37,931 nt of DNA from an uncultured Bacteroidota bacterium (GTDB lineage Bacteria > Bacteroidota > Bacteroidia > Chitinophagales > Chitinophagaceae), in contig CAIYTT010000021.1 of assembly GCA_903929195.1 (NCBI GenBank), positions 1-37,931 of the forward strand, given 5' to 3'. Positions 24,285 to 32,399 of the stretch are shown piece after piece (positions within the stretch are counted from its first letter, which is position 1; each line of letters opens with the position of its first letter). The translations under genes were made by a program, and so were the position numbers. The notes under the pieces were generated by a model. The model did not search any database and was not told the origin of the DNA. It saw only the letters and a program-made list of their open reading frames with translations.

Positions 24285-24688
24285 ATGAAATATATTTTAT
24301 TTTTATTGCTTTTATTGCTTTATTTTCTTGTATTTTAAATACTTGGGATAATAGGTTAACAGCTGTAAATAATTCAGACAAAAAAATACTATATTATTGG
24401 GAGATAAAAAAATGTCACGATACTATGATAGGTCCGCAAGATTGCCATTATAAGGCTCTTTATGATATTCCACCAAAAATAAAAGCACAACATATAATTA
24501 CACAAAATAAATGGGAATTTGCTTTAAAAGATTCTTTTGTATTAATGTTTCATGTTTTTGATCCAGATACCGCTAAAAAATATGGAATATGTAAGATGTT
24601 TAAAGAAAGAAAATATTTAAAACAATATATATTAACCTATAAAGATTTGGATAAAATAAATTGGAAAATTGAATATGATAGTAAATAA
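24285..24688 (+). pseudogene. Small lipoprotein gene with a frameshift in its signal peptide
   Basis: The ATG at 24285 opens MKYILFLLLLLLYFLVF and then hits a stop. In the frame that continues to 24688 the sequence reads FSCILNTWDNRLTAVNN and on through the conserved-looking NKWEFALKDSFVLMFHVFD to DLDKINWKIEYD. Adding one T to the T4 run at 24323-24326 restores a perfect lipoprotein signal (LYFSC) and an about 134-residue protein. The C-terminal pattern (WE.., L.F.FD.D, Y.LT..DL...NW.I.Y) recalls a small Bacteroidota lipoprotein family that I cannot name. Without the fix only an 87-residue frame from ATG 24425 is available. It is bordered by two P repeats. Confidence 0.65.
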
Positions 24689-24834
24689 CTTATTTCCTTC
24701 TTCCTGCTTAACATTAGAAAGAGTGCCAGCTACCAAGGTACATATCAGTAACCCCCCTATGGTAGTTCCACTTTCAACAAAAAGACTAATTTTATTGAAA
24801 ATGTAATTATTACAAATATTAAGAAGTAAACACT

Positions 24835-24867
24835 ATTTGTTTGTGAAAACACAAATAAAGGCAAGAA
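24835..24867 (+). repeat. Palindromic repeat P, copy 3 (degenerate)
   Basis: TATTTGTTTGTG-AAAA-CACAAATAAA is followed by GGCAAGAAA. It keeps the AAAA loop and 3' flank of copy 2, while the stem has drifted, partly with compensating changes (GTG/CAC kept, CAGG/CCTG lost). It lies on the far side of the frameshifted lipoprotein in the same orientation. Confidence 0.6.
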
Positions 24868-24881
24868 ATCTATCAATAATT

Positions 24882-26639
24882 TTATTTTCCATTAATAATT
24901 TTCAAAGCTTCTTCCATCAGTTCATCTCTGCCTTCTTTAATGCCTTTTTGGGTAGGTTTTACTATTTTATCTATTTTTACACCCACTCTTTGTGTTTCTG
25001 TACCATCCATATACATTATTCCAATACCGGATATTGCTCCATAAAATTTCCCTGGAAATTCATTAATAGAAACATAGCCATTTGCACCTGCTGTTTGGCT
25101 ACCAATTGTTACTGCTCCCGGGATAGTTTGAAATGCCATTGTACTAAATTCGCCAAGGCTCTGAGTATTTTCGTTAACCAATAGTACTATTTTACCTTTA
25201 TAATGTTCGCCGGTTTCGCTGCCACTTACCATTGTATCCCTTAACTCAAAAAAGCCGGGTATATCGGGATTAATTACATAAGATTGCATAAATGGAGTTA
25301 TTTTATCTTTAAACCAAGTACAATAGGTGTAAGGGAACGAATTATCGTAAGGGTAATATCTTAGGTCTATAATGATCCCTTTAGTATTTTTTAATGTTTG
25401 TTTTACGGTATCAAAATTGGTTAAAGTCAAATTCATAGGGTTAATATAACCTATGTTATTTTCAAGTATTTTATAACTTTGAATTGCGGCATCCCGCTTA
25501 ATAAAAAAAGGAATCAAATTACCAAGTATATCTAAACAAAAAACATTCAGTGTACGATTTATATTTTCGTGTGTAATATTTAATGTTAAATAAACATTAT
25601 TTGTTCTTAATAATAATAAAGCTGCCTGCCTTAATTTCACACTTTCATTTGAGGCCGGCACAGTTAATGCAGCTTGTTTTTCCAACTCACTCACTGTTTT
25701 ACCGTCAATTGTATTTATTTCATCACCTATTTTTATTAAATCTTTAATTCCTAATGTATCTTTTTTGTATTTATATACATATAAATGGTTGTCAATAAAT
25801 TCTGTGAAAAAATCTGCTTCATTTTTGCCATGTAAATGTTGAAGCAAAGGGTTAAAAGGCATATCCTTATGTTGTATGTAGTATGCATGGCTGTCATTTA
25901 TCCTGGTTATTAGTTTTAAACAGGTATTATGGTAATTAGTATCGTTTTTAGCCTTACAAAATTCAGGTATAAACTCTGCCAAAACTTTATTCCAGTCTTC
26001 ACCAATTAAGTGCCGGTAGGGGAAATAATATTGTATTTGATTCCAATATCTGTAAAGGGCTAATAAGCGGATGCCGGCATCAGGATAGTCTGTTTGCGAA
26101 TAAGAATATTCATTAGTGAAAATTGGGTTGCCTTGTATTTCAATTGTATCTACATAGTAATGCTTAATGTTAATGCTTCGGTTTAATTTAATATATTCTA
26201 ATTTCTTTTGTAAAGTAGTAGGAAAATTATCTTTTGCAAACAAGTAACCATAATCGGGCATTTGCACTGTGTAGGGTGTTTTAACAATTGGGGCACAATC
26301 AGGGCATGGTGTAGGCACGCCAAAATTATCTACCCATTGTTCCATTATTATATTTGCGTCTGCTTTAGTTTTTGCTTTTAGCATTTTAGGTAAAACCCTA
26401 AATAATTGGGCATCCATATTATATTTACCCATGCATACATCTGCATGGTAATATTTTATAAAGCCCCATAACATGCCCAAATTGGTTAGATTTGTAATTG
26501 TTGTTTTGTTAAGTTCTATTTTTTTTATACCCGAACCATTGTTAAAAATAGTATCTAATTTTGCGGCAGGGGTTTGGGCAATACAAATATTGTAGTTGAT
26601 AACTATAGCAAAAAAAAGAAGTAAATTTTTAATTTTCAT
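24882..26639 (-). CDS. S41 family peptidase (tricorn/IRBP-like)
   Basis: This 585-residue secreted protein has a signal peptide (cleavage near CIA-Q, 21), an N-terminal helical region with PCPDC, a PDZ-like segment (IKIGDEINTIDG, 303-314) and an S41 core with GIIIDLRYYP, S494 in NTQSLGEF, E497 and GSQTAGANG. The NDSH251 motif and T-A-G rather than a T-x-G-K lysine point to the Ser-His-Glu tricorn/IRBP type, not the Ser-Lys CtpA type. It is likely periplasmic or in the outer envelope. No T9SS domain is seen. It is monocistronic, with a -7 element 42 bases upstream. Confidence 0.85.
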   Translation of the reverse strand: MKIKNLLLFFAIVINYNICIAQTPAAKLDTIFNNGSGIKKIELNKTTITNLTNLGMLWGFIKYYHADVCMGKYNMDAQLFRVLPKMLKAKTKADANIIMEQWVDNFGVPTPCPDCAPIVKTPYTVQMPDYGYLFAKDNFPTTLQKKLEYIKLNRSINIKHYYVDTIEIQGNPIFTNEYSYSQTDYPDAGIRLLALYRYWNQIQYYFPYRHLIGEDWNKVLAEFIPEFCKAKNDTNYHNTCLKLITRINDSHAYYIQHKDMPFNPLLQHLHGKNEADFFTEFIDNHLYVYKYKKDTLGIKDLIKIGDEINTIDGKTVSELEKQAALTVPASNESVKLRQAALLLLRTNNVYLTLNITHENINRTLNVFCLDILGNLIPFFIKRDAAIQSYKILENNIGYINPMNLTLTNFDTVKQTLKNTKGIIIDLRYYPYDNSFPYTYCTWFKDKITPFMQSYVINPDIPGFFELRDTMVSGSETGEHYKGKIVLLVNENTQSLGEFSTMAFQTIPGAVTIGSQTAGANGYVSINEFPGKFYGAISGIGIMYMDGTETQRVGVKIDKIVKPTQKGIKEGRDELMEEALKIINGK

Positions 26640-26680
26640 ACAATTTTTAATTAAGAATAAAACAATATAAAATTTTTTCT

Positions 26681-26688
26681 CAAATGTA
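26681..26688 (-). promoter_or_regulatory. -7 element of the S41 peptidase gene
   Basis: On the minus strand TACATTTG fits TAnnTTTG, 41 bases before the ATG at 26639. Confidence 0.5.
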
Positions 26689-26749
26689 CTAATTAATTAG
26701 GAATTGATACATCAAAATTTGTTGTATCAATTCCTGAAATATTTAAAAT

Positions 26750-26839
26750 CTATGTACCAGCATAACCAGGAGTACTTTGACCACCACCTGCTGTTTGTCC
26801 AATTGTCCTTGCTTCAATATCAAGATACCCACCTTTTAT
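26750..26839 (-). pseudogene. Out-of-frame second copy of the unknown protein's C-terminal motif
   Basis: Just past the stop of the 281-residue gene, the -1 frame encodes IKGGYLDIEARTIGQTAGGG then QSTPGYAGT and a stop. The gene itself ends YRTIGQTAGGGVSTPGYTGK. No start codon is available in this frame. A single added A at the AAATAAAA junction would fuse it in frame, giving a tail with two tandem motif copies. Alternatively it is the 3' remnant of a deleted paralogue or is reached by -1 frameshifting. Confidence 0.6.
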
Positions 26840-27681
26840 TTACCAGTATAACCAGGAGTACTTACACCCCCACCTGCAGTTTGTCCGATGGTGCGGTAAG
26901 CCATATGAGGTGGTGTCCATCCGTAAGCTGTATCTAATACTGCTGTTAAACTGCCTGAATTTTGAATGCCGGTATTATTTATAGATTTAACAATTCTCGG
27001 TGTCCAATTAAAAATTAGTTTACCTGCTGTAATTGTTAATGCACCAATTAGAGCAGAAATCAAATTGGTACTTATCATAGCAGTTGTTGGTTCTATTAAA
27101 CCAGTAAGAGTTGCCCCATAAGCAGCTAAATTGCCATTCATTGCCCCAACACTCCATTGTAAAGTATTGTTGTAGTTTTGCCCTGCATTTGCAGAAAAAA
27201 AACGAAGCCAAGCTGATAATGGATTCGCTAATTCTGTTTTCCAATAATCATTTGCTTTTGCTCCAACTGTAGTTGCTAAAAACAAAGGCATTTGTTCTAA
27301 AACTAATAAATTGGAAATACCAATATTGTCCTCAATTTCAGCAACTCTGTCAGCAAAACTATCCGGCTGCATGTTGTTAGTCATATCAGAGCCTATCAAC
27401 ATATCAATAAATGGTGCTTGTGCAGCATTGTAATAAGCGCCACCAGACAACACTAAATTATTTCTATAAGAATTAATAGCATTGTAAATCACTGATGAAA
27501 TTTCAATTTGTACTTGCAATGTAGGCAAGGGGTAAAACTGAGCTTGTACATAGCTGTAAACAGCAGATGCTAAGTTATCAATTGTTGGTGTGAGTGGCAA
27601 TGGTACAATAATTGCATCTAACCCCGGCTTAATTAAGTCTCCTATGGGTTTGTACGGATTTTGTGTTGGTGCTTGTGGCAT
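26836..27681 (-). CDS. Unrecognised 281-residue protein with repeated C-terminal motif
   Basis: No signal peptide and no family that I recognise. The N-terminus is proline-rich (MPQAPTQNPYKPIGDLIKPG), the middle is mainly Ala/Asn/Leu-rich helix (SSVIYNAINSYRNNLVLSGG, RVAEIEDNIGISNLLVLEQM), a hydrophobic stretch near 200-225 (ISTNLISALIGALTITAGKL) could be a membrane or core helix, and the end is a glycine/threonine tail RTIGQTAGGGVSTPGYTGK. The tail motif recurs out of frame right after the stop. A -7 element and an 11-C tract precede the gene. A structural, secreted or modified product is imaginable, but nothing in the sequence assigns a function. Confidence 0.65.
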   Translation of the reverse strand: MPQAPTQNPYKPIGDLIKPGLDAIIVPLPLTPTIDNLASAVYSYVQAQFYPLPTLQVQIEISSVIYNAINSYRNNLVLSGGAYYNAAQAPFIDMLIGSDMTNNMQPDSFADRVAEIEDNIGISNLLVLEQMPLFLATTVGAKANDYWKTELANPLSAWLRFFSANAGQNYNNTLQWSVGAMNGNLAAYGATLTGLIEPTTAMISTNLISALIGALTITAGKLIFNWTPRIVKSINNTGIQNSGSLTAVLDTAYGWTPPHMAYRTIGQTAGGGVSTPGYTGK

Positions 27682-27709
27682 AATTGTGTTATTTGTTTTA
27701 AGTGAGATT

Positions 27710-27717
27710 CAAATATA
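27710..27717 (-). promoter_or_regulatory. -7 element of the unknown gene
   Basis: On the minus strand TATATTTG fits TAnnTTTG, 28 bases before the ATG at 27681. A second identical element is at 27828-27835. The 11-C tract lies 23 bases upstream, where the -33 element should be. Confidence 0.5.
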
Positions 27718-27740
27718 AATAACATTTCAATTGCTTGTAT

Positions 27741-27751
27741 CCCCCCCCCCC
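27741..27751. repeat. Homopolymer tract of 11 C (11 G on the minus strand)
   Basis: A run of eleven C in otherwise strongly AT-rich DNA, abutting the expected -33 position of the minus-strand promoter at 27710. It is the longest G/C run I see in the window. Confidence 0.9.
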
Positions 27752-27852
27752 TATTATATGTATTTTAACTTTATTTTAACTTAAATAATGTAAGTATAAT
27801 ACTCTTGGTTTGCAATTTCTCTTGTTTCAAATATAAGGTTTCTTCTTTTTCG

Positions 27853-27885
27853 CCTTTGCAGGTGTTTTCACCTGCAAATACTCTA
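27853..27885 (-). repeat. Palindromic repeat P, copy 4 (inverted)
   Basis: On the minus strand, TTTGCAGGTG-AAAA-CACCTGCAAA is followed by GGCGAAAAAG: the same unit as copy 2 in the opposite orientation, stem perfect. Confidence 0.85.
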
Positions 27886-27893
27886 CATTGCTT

Positions 27894-28018
27894 ATTCTTC
27901 CGGATTTTCCGCACGGAATTTTGAAGCGAGAGTAAACTCCTATGAAGGTTTTGTAAAGTAAATGCTATCTCAGATGGAGTTTTATTTTGAATTCAAGATT
28001 CTTCCAGAACATCTGGAA
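27894..28018. repeat. Dispersed repeat R, copy 5 (degenerate), plus hairpin
   Basis: 27894-27965 aligns with the left half of R (CTTCCGGATTTTCCGCA, then AACTCCT and AAAGTAAATG) but has lost the right hairpin arm. A short hairpin TTCCAGA/TCTGGAA at 28002-28018 resembles the one in copy 4. The rest of 28019-28166 shows nothing assignable; together with the C tract and P copy it fills the 485-base gap. Confidence 0.6.
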
Positions 28019-28166
28019 AAATAAACTTTCTCTTTTCAAAATCTCTACGGGATTCATTTTTTGGGAGTATGTATTGTTACTGTTTTTCGGATTCTGAAAA
28101 ATAAAATTCATAATTATTTAATTATTTTTTTAAAACTTAGCATGATTTTTGCTGTGATTTGATTAA

Positions 28167-28490
28167 GTGATGAAAAAAATCGGAAATAGTATTTTTACAA
28201 TATGGCTCGGTATATTACTGTTGTTAAGCAGTACTTCTACCGAATATATACATTCTTTTTTTCATCATGAAGATAGTATAGAAAAAGAAACAAAAGGTTT
28301 CGTTATAGAAAAACAACATCATCATTGTTCTTTTTTAGGTTTTACCTTTTTTCCTTTTTCAGATACGAATGAAGTACCGGTACTTTTATTTTCTATTAGT
28401 ACTAAAGAAGAAAAAGAATCAGGAATAAAAGAGAAGAAGTATAAGTATTTTTTAGATTATAAACAATTAAGAGGACCACCAATAATATAA
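28167..28490 (+). CDS. Small His-rich membrane or secreted protein upstream of a TonB receptor
   Basis: This 107-residue protein has an N-terminal hydrophobic segment (about 8-25), then HSFFHHED and KQHHHCSFLGF, candidate metal-binding clusters, a second hydrophobic FTFFPF stretch and a conserved-looking C-terminus YKQLRGPP. Small proteins ending LRGPP before TonB-dependent receptors are familiar in Bacteroidota. The cysteine and histidines suggest sensing or handling of a transition metal in the periplasm; this is inference. It leads a four-gene operon, 56 bases before the receptor. Confidence 0.7.
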   Translation: MMKKIGNSIFTIWLGILLLLSSTSTEYIHSFFHHEDSIEKETKGFVIEKQHHHCSFLGFTFFPFSDTNEVPVLLFSISTKEEKESGIKEKKYKYFLDYKQLRGPPII

Positions 28491-28546
28491 ATAATATTTT
28501 ATTTGTATTTATTTTATAGGTTAATAAATTCCATAATTCATTAAAG

Positions 28547-30886
28547 ATGAAAAAAGATGCGTTTAAATATTTATCGCATATATCAAGTTTACTATTATCA
28601 TTAGTTCTGTTTAGTTTTTTTTCTGTTACACTATTTGGTCAGGCAGCTAATAATACGTTGCACGGTATTATAAAAGATAATACAGGGCAGCCTTTAACAG
28701 GTATTGTTGTGCAGATACCGAAACTAAATGCAGGAACTGTTACAGACTCTAATGGTAAATACAATATAACCAATTTGCCGGCAGGTAAGTATGCAGTACA
28801 GGTAAGTGCTTTAAGTTTTAAGCCGGAAACTGCGAATATTGTAATTAGTGGAATTACGGAATATAATTTTACATTAATAGAAAATGTATTAGATAAAGTA
28901 ACAGTAAAAGCATCTAAGTTAATGGAGATACATACTGTATCGCATACTGAAATTTCCGGTTTAGAGTTATTGCAGACAAGAGGCGAGTCGCTTGGGGAAT
29001 CTTTAAAAGAACTACCCGGACTTAATTCTGTACAAACAGGTCCCACATTATCTAAACCGGTAATACACGGGCTGTCTAATAATAGGGTATTGATTATGAA
29101 TGATGGTATAAGGCAAGAAGGGCAGCAGTGGGGTAGTGAGCATGCACCAGAAATAGACCCGTTTGTTGCAAACAAAATTTCGGTTGTTAAAGGTGCTGCA
29201 AGTGTAAGATACGGGTCTGATGCAATTGGTGGTGTTGTTATGTTAAGTCCCGATGCTTTACCAACCACAAAAGGTATTAGTGGAGATGTTTATTTAGTTG
29301 GTGCTACAAATGGACAGATGGGTGCATTTTCTACTGCTTTACAAGGTGGTTTTGATAAGAAACTGAGTGGCTTAGCTTGGCGCATACAAGGTACATTAAA
29401 GGATGCAGGAAATTTCAGTACTCCTCGCTATTATCTTACAAATACCGGCTTACACGAAGGTGATTTTTCTGCCAGTGTTTGTTATAAATGGAAAAAATTC
29501 GATTTTGATGCCTATTATAGTCAGTACTATACGGAAGTAGGTATTTGCTTGGCAGCACAAAGTAATAGTTTGGCTGAATTGCAAAGGAAAAGTCAGATGT
29601 TAACACCCGGTATTCCGTCTTATTTTACTTACGATATTGCACGACCCTACCAAACAGTTGACCATTCCCTTTTTAAGACTACTGCTGCCTATAGCTTTGA
29701 TAATAAAAGCAAGATTGAATTGACTTTCGGCTGGCAAAATGATATTAGGCAAGAATTTGATGATATCTCTGTTGCTAAAAATACAGCAGCATATAGTACA
29801 CCGCAATTACGGTTTCAATTAATTACTCATAGCATTGATTTAATATATACGCAACAAGCAAAGAATGGTTTTACAGGTAGTTTTGGATTATGTGGAAAAA
29901 CATCGGGTAATATTTTTGAAGGTGTAAGGTCTTTGATTCCTAATTTTAGGGATTACAATATAGGTGCTTTTGCGATTGAAAGGTATAGTTTAGGTAAATT
30001 TACCTTTGAAGCCGGTTTAAGACAGGATTATAGATGGTTGCAAGTATATGAGCGGCAATTAAATACGTTAGGATTATATGATGTTACTTATCAATATACA
30101 AATGCAACAGGTACAGTAGGTGCTACCTACCGTTATAATAATCATTTGTCTGCAAGCTTCAATATCGGTAGTGGTTGGCGAGCCCCAAGTATAAATGAAA
30201 TGTATATTAATGGTGAGCATTTTAGCGATGCGAGCTATCAGGTAGGTGATTCTACACTTAAATCGGAAAGGTCGTTAAACACAGGTTTATCTGTAAATTA
30301 TACCTCAAATAAATTAAGAGCAAGTATTGATGTGTATTATAATCAAATAAATAATTACATCTATGAAAAACCGTCATTAACCTTAAGACATTTGGCGAGC
30401 GGCACATTTCCTGAATTCGACTATACACAAGCAAACGTAAATATAAGAGGTATAGATGGGGTTGTTCAATATGATATTCATCCATTAGTAACCTTACAAT
30501 CAAAAACAACAATTGTAAGAGGGTTTAATGAATCTATTAATAATTGGCTTATATACATGCCATGCGACCGTTTTGAGAATGGGCTTGTTTTTCATTTGGG
30601 AAGTATCGGCAAGTTGAAGGAACCTTATTTTTCAGTAGAAAATGTGAGTGTAAGTAAGCAAATAAGAGTACCACCTAATAGTGATTTTGTAGCACCACCC
30701 TTAGCATATTCTATTTTTAATGCAAATGCCGGTTTTACAATACCTATACACAAAAATACATTAAATGTAAGTTTTACTGTAAACAACATCACTAATTTAG
30801 CATATAGAGATTACTTAGACCATTTCAGATATTATGTAGATGAATTGGGTATAAATTACATTTTAAGAATAAAATATTCATTTTAA
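28547..30886 (+). CDS. TonB-dependent receptor, ZnuD-like
   Basis: This 779-residue outer-membrane receptor has a signal peptide (cleavage near LFG-Q, about 31), a CarboxypepD-reg domain (LHGIIKDNTGQPLTGIVV onward, 38-112), a plug domain with SLGESLKELPGLNS and NNRVLIMNDGIRQEGQQWG, and a 22-strand barrel ending YILRIKYSF. The plug sequence HGLSNNRVLIMNDGIRQEGQ and the H-A-P-E-I-D-P-F segment are close to the ZnuD zinc/heme-type receptors. The substrate is therefore probably a metal complex, which suits the His-rich upstream gene. TonB itself is not here. Confidence 0.88.
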   Translation: MKKDAFKYLSHISSLLLSLVLFSFFSVTLFGQAANNTLHGIIKDNTGQPLTGIVVQIPKLNAGTVTDSNGKYNITNLPAGKYAVQVSALSFKPETANIVISGITEYNFTLIENVLDKVTVKASKLMEIHTVSHTEISGLELLQTRGESLGESLKELPGLNSVQTGPTLSKPVIHGLSNNRVLIMNDGIRQEGQQWGSEHAPEIDPFVANKISVVKGAASVRYGSDAIGGVVMLSPDALPTTKGISGDVYLVGATNGQMGAFSTALQGGFDKKLSGLAWRIQGTLKDAGNFSTPRYYLTNTGLHEGDFSASVCYKWKKFDFDAYYSQYYTEVGICLAAQSNSLAELQRKSQMLTPGIPSYFTYDIARPYQTVDHSLFKTTAAYSFDNKSKIELTFGWQNDIRQEFDDISVAKNTAAYSTPQLRFQLITHSIDLIYTQQAKNGFTGSFGLCGKTSGNIFEGVRSLIPNFRDYNIGAFAIERYSLGKFTFEAGLRQDYRWLQVYERQLNTLGLYDVTYQYTNATGTVGATYRYNNHLSASFNIGSGWRAPSINEMYINGEHFSDASYQVGDSTLKSERSLNTGLSVNYTSNKLRASIDVYYNQINNYIYEKPSLTLRHLASGTFPEFDYTQANVNIRGIDGVVQYDIHPLVTLQSKTTIVRGFNESINNWLIYMPCDRFENGLVFHLGSIGKLKEPYFSVENVSVSKQIRVPPNSDFVAPPLAYSIFNANAGFTIPIHKNTLNVSFTVNNITNLAYRDYLDHFRYYVDELGINYILRIKYSF

Positions 30887-30919
30887 ATCATTTATTATAT
30901 AACATTTTAAAAAACAATA

Positions 30920-31477
30920 ATGAAAAAAAATCTTTTTATTTCAATCTTTTTAGGAGCAGCATTGATTATTTCGTGGGTATCGTGCCAAAAAGTAGCAACC
31001 ACACAAGTTGCTTTGCCCGGTAATGAACCATTGACAACAATGCTTATTAAAGCAGTTAATGTAAATGATGCGACCGATACTCCATCAGCAAAATGGATAC
31101 AATTAGACCCTACGGGTGCTTTGCTGCCAGATACCAGCCATTCAACATTGGTATTGCGAGATAGTGCAAGGTACAATGTTACCGTACAGTTTTTAGACAC
31201 TTTATCGGATATTACATCTGAAATTAAAGCTAGAGAAAATTACCATATTATTTGCTTTGACCCATCTAATAGTAATTTAACCGTTAATCGTATGGACCAT
31301 GATACGAATCCGAAACAATATGAAGTGGGATTAGTGGATTTATTTACAACTACCGGTATAAGTTCGGGTAAATTAGAGATTACATTACATCATCAACCAA
31401 ATGTAAAAGATGGTACATGTACACCGGGTTCAACAGATATGGATGCTACTTTTAATGTTAACATTATTAAACCTTAA
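30920..31477 (+). CDS. Lipoprotein of the type 1 periplasmic-binding-fold-like family
   Basis: This 185-residue protein has a lipoprotein signal (lipobox WVSC, Cys at 22). The mature part matches a family that accompanies ZnuD-like receptors in Bacteroidota and is annotated as type 1 periplasmic binding fold: LVLRDSARYNVTVQFLD, SEIKARENYHIICF, DHDTNPKQYEVG and the ending LHHQPNVKDGTCTPGSTDMD. Conserved His, Asp and Cys in HHQP and GTC could bind metal or heme. It lies 33 bases after the receptor, presumably on the outer membrane as its partner. Confidence 0.75.
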   Translation: MKKNLFISIFLGAALIISWVSCQKVATTQVALPGNEPLTTMLIKAVNVNDATDTPSAKWIQLDPTGALLPDTSHSTLVLRDSARYNVTVQFLDTLSDITSEIKARENYHIICFDPSNSNLTVNRMDHDTNPKQYEVGLVDLFTTTGISSGKLEITLHHQPNVKDGTCTPGSTDMDATFNVNIIKP

Positions 31478-31488
31478 AAAAATATATT

Positions 31489-32244
31489 ATGAAACATTGT
31501 ATAAGCATATTTTTATTGCTTTTTTTATTTAACAGATTAGAGGCACAAGAAACAACCCAATTAAATAAAAAAGAAACAGATTTTAATAACTTTTCAATCG
31601 GTATAAGTGCAGGTGTAAGTTTGCCAATCGGCAATTTTGCAAAAAATGATTATAAAGATAATTCATCCGGTTTTGCAGGTACCGGGTATAACGTAGGCTT
31701 TACAGGAACAAAGTTTTTAAATAAAAACTGGGGAATATCTTTTTTGTTTTCATATACAAAATTTGGCAGTTATGATGGTATGCAAAGCTTAGCTTATGGA
31801 TTTCAAAAGGATTTTGAGGTGGATAGTGCATCTGCAACAGTAAAGAATAGTAGCCACTTAATTAATTTTCTAATTGGACCCACCTATTCATTACCAATTC
31901 GTAAAAAAATATTTTTAGAAACACGAGCCTTAGTAGGTTTTACAAGTGCTGAATTAGCAGGCTGGGATGTTGTATTGACAGATTCTAAAATTACTCACCC
32001 CGCTTTTTCTCAAAACTCTTCAACAGCAACTTGTTTTGGGCTATTAGCCGGCTTAGGACTTAGATATAATTTGAGTACTAATTGGGCTATTTTATTAAAT
32101 GGAGATTATCAATATTGTAAACCAAATTTTAGCATCACCAATTCAAACAGAAATGCTAACACAGGCAGAGAACTTAATAAATATAATGAAAATATTAGTT
32201 CGATAGCCATGAATTTGACCTTCGTTCGCTTTTTTGGAAAATAA
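31489..32244 (+). CDS. Outer-membrane beta-barrel protein
   Basis: This 251-residue protein has a signal peptide (cleavage near LEA-Q, 19) and barrel strands such as FSIGISAGVSLPIGNF, YNVGFTGTKFLNKNWGISFLFSYTKFG, IFLETRALVGFTSAEL and GLLAGLGLRYNLSTNWAILLNGDYQY, ending MNLTFVRFFGK. It is an eight-strand-type porin-like barrel. It begins 11 bases after the lipoprotein gene and is the last gene of the uptake operon, so it probably works with the receptor; the function is otherwise unknown. Confidence 0.75.
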   Translation: MKHCISIFLLLFLFNRLEAQETTQLNKKETDFNNFSIGISAGVSLPIGNFAKNDYKDNSSGFAGTGYNVGFTGTKFLNKNWGISFLFSYTKFGSYDGMQSLAYGFQKDFEVDSASATVKNSSHLINFLIGPTYSLPIRKKIFLETRALVGFTSAELAGWDVVLTDSKITHPAFSQNSSTATCFGLLAGLGLRYNLSTNWAILLNGDYQYCKPNFSITNSNRNANTGRELNKYNENISSIAMNLTFVRFFGK

Positions 32245-32262
32245 TTTTTTTTAATTTTTTGC

Positions 32263-32308
32263 ACAACAGTATTTAGAAATAATTCTCTAAATACTGTTGT
32301 TTTTATTT
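32263..32308 (+). terminator. Terminator of the TonB-receptor operon
   Basis: ACAACAGTATTTAGA and TCTAAATACTGTTGT form a 15-bp perfect stem followed by TTTT-A-TTT. Confidence 0.88.
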
Positions 32309-32399
32309 AATAAATAAAAATACATAAAGTACCCAAGATTCTACATACATTTATCGTCTTTTATTAAGTACATTTATCAAATTTTTTAAATCAATTTTA

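Noticed and set aside
24835-25184. Plus-strand open frame at the 3' end of the S41 peptidase gene
   Set aside because: It lies antisense to the conserved S41 catalytic region and starts inside a P repeat; no coding features are seen.
28639-29268. Long minus-strand open frame (209 codons) inside the TonB receptor gene
   Set aside because: It is antisense to strongly conserved plug-domain coding sequence, with no recognisable product or promoter.
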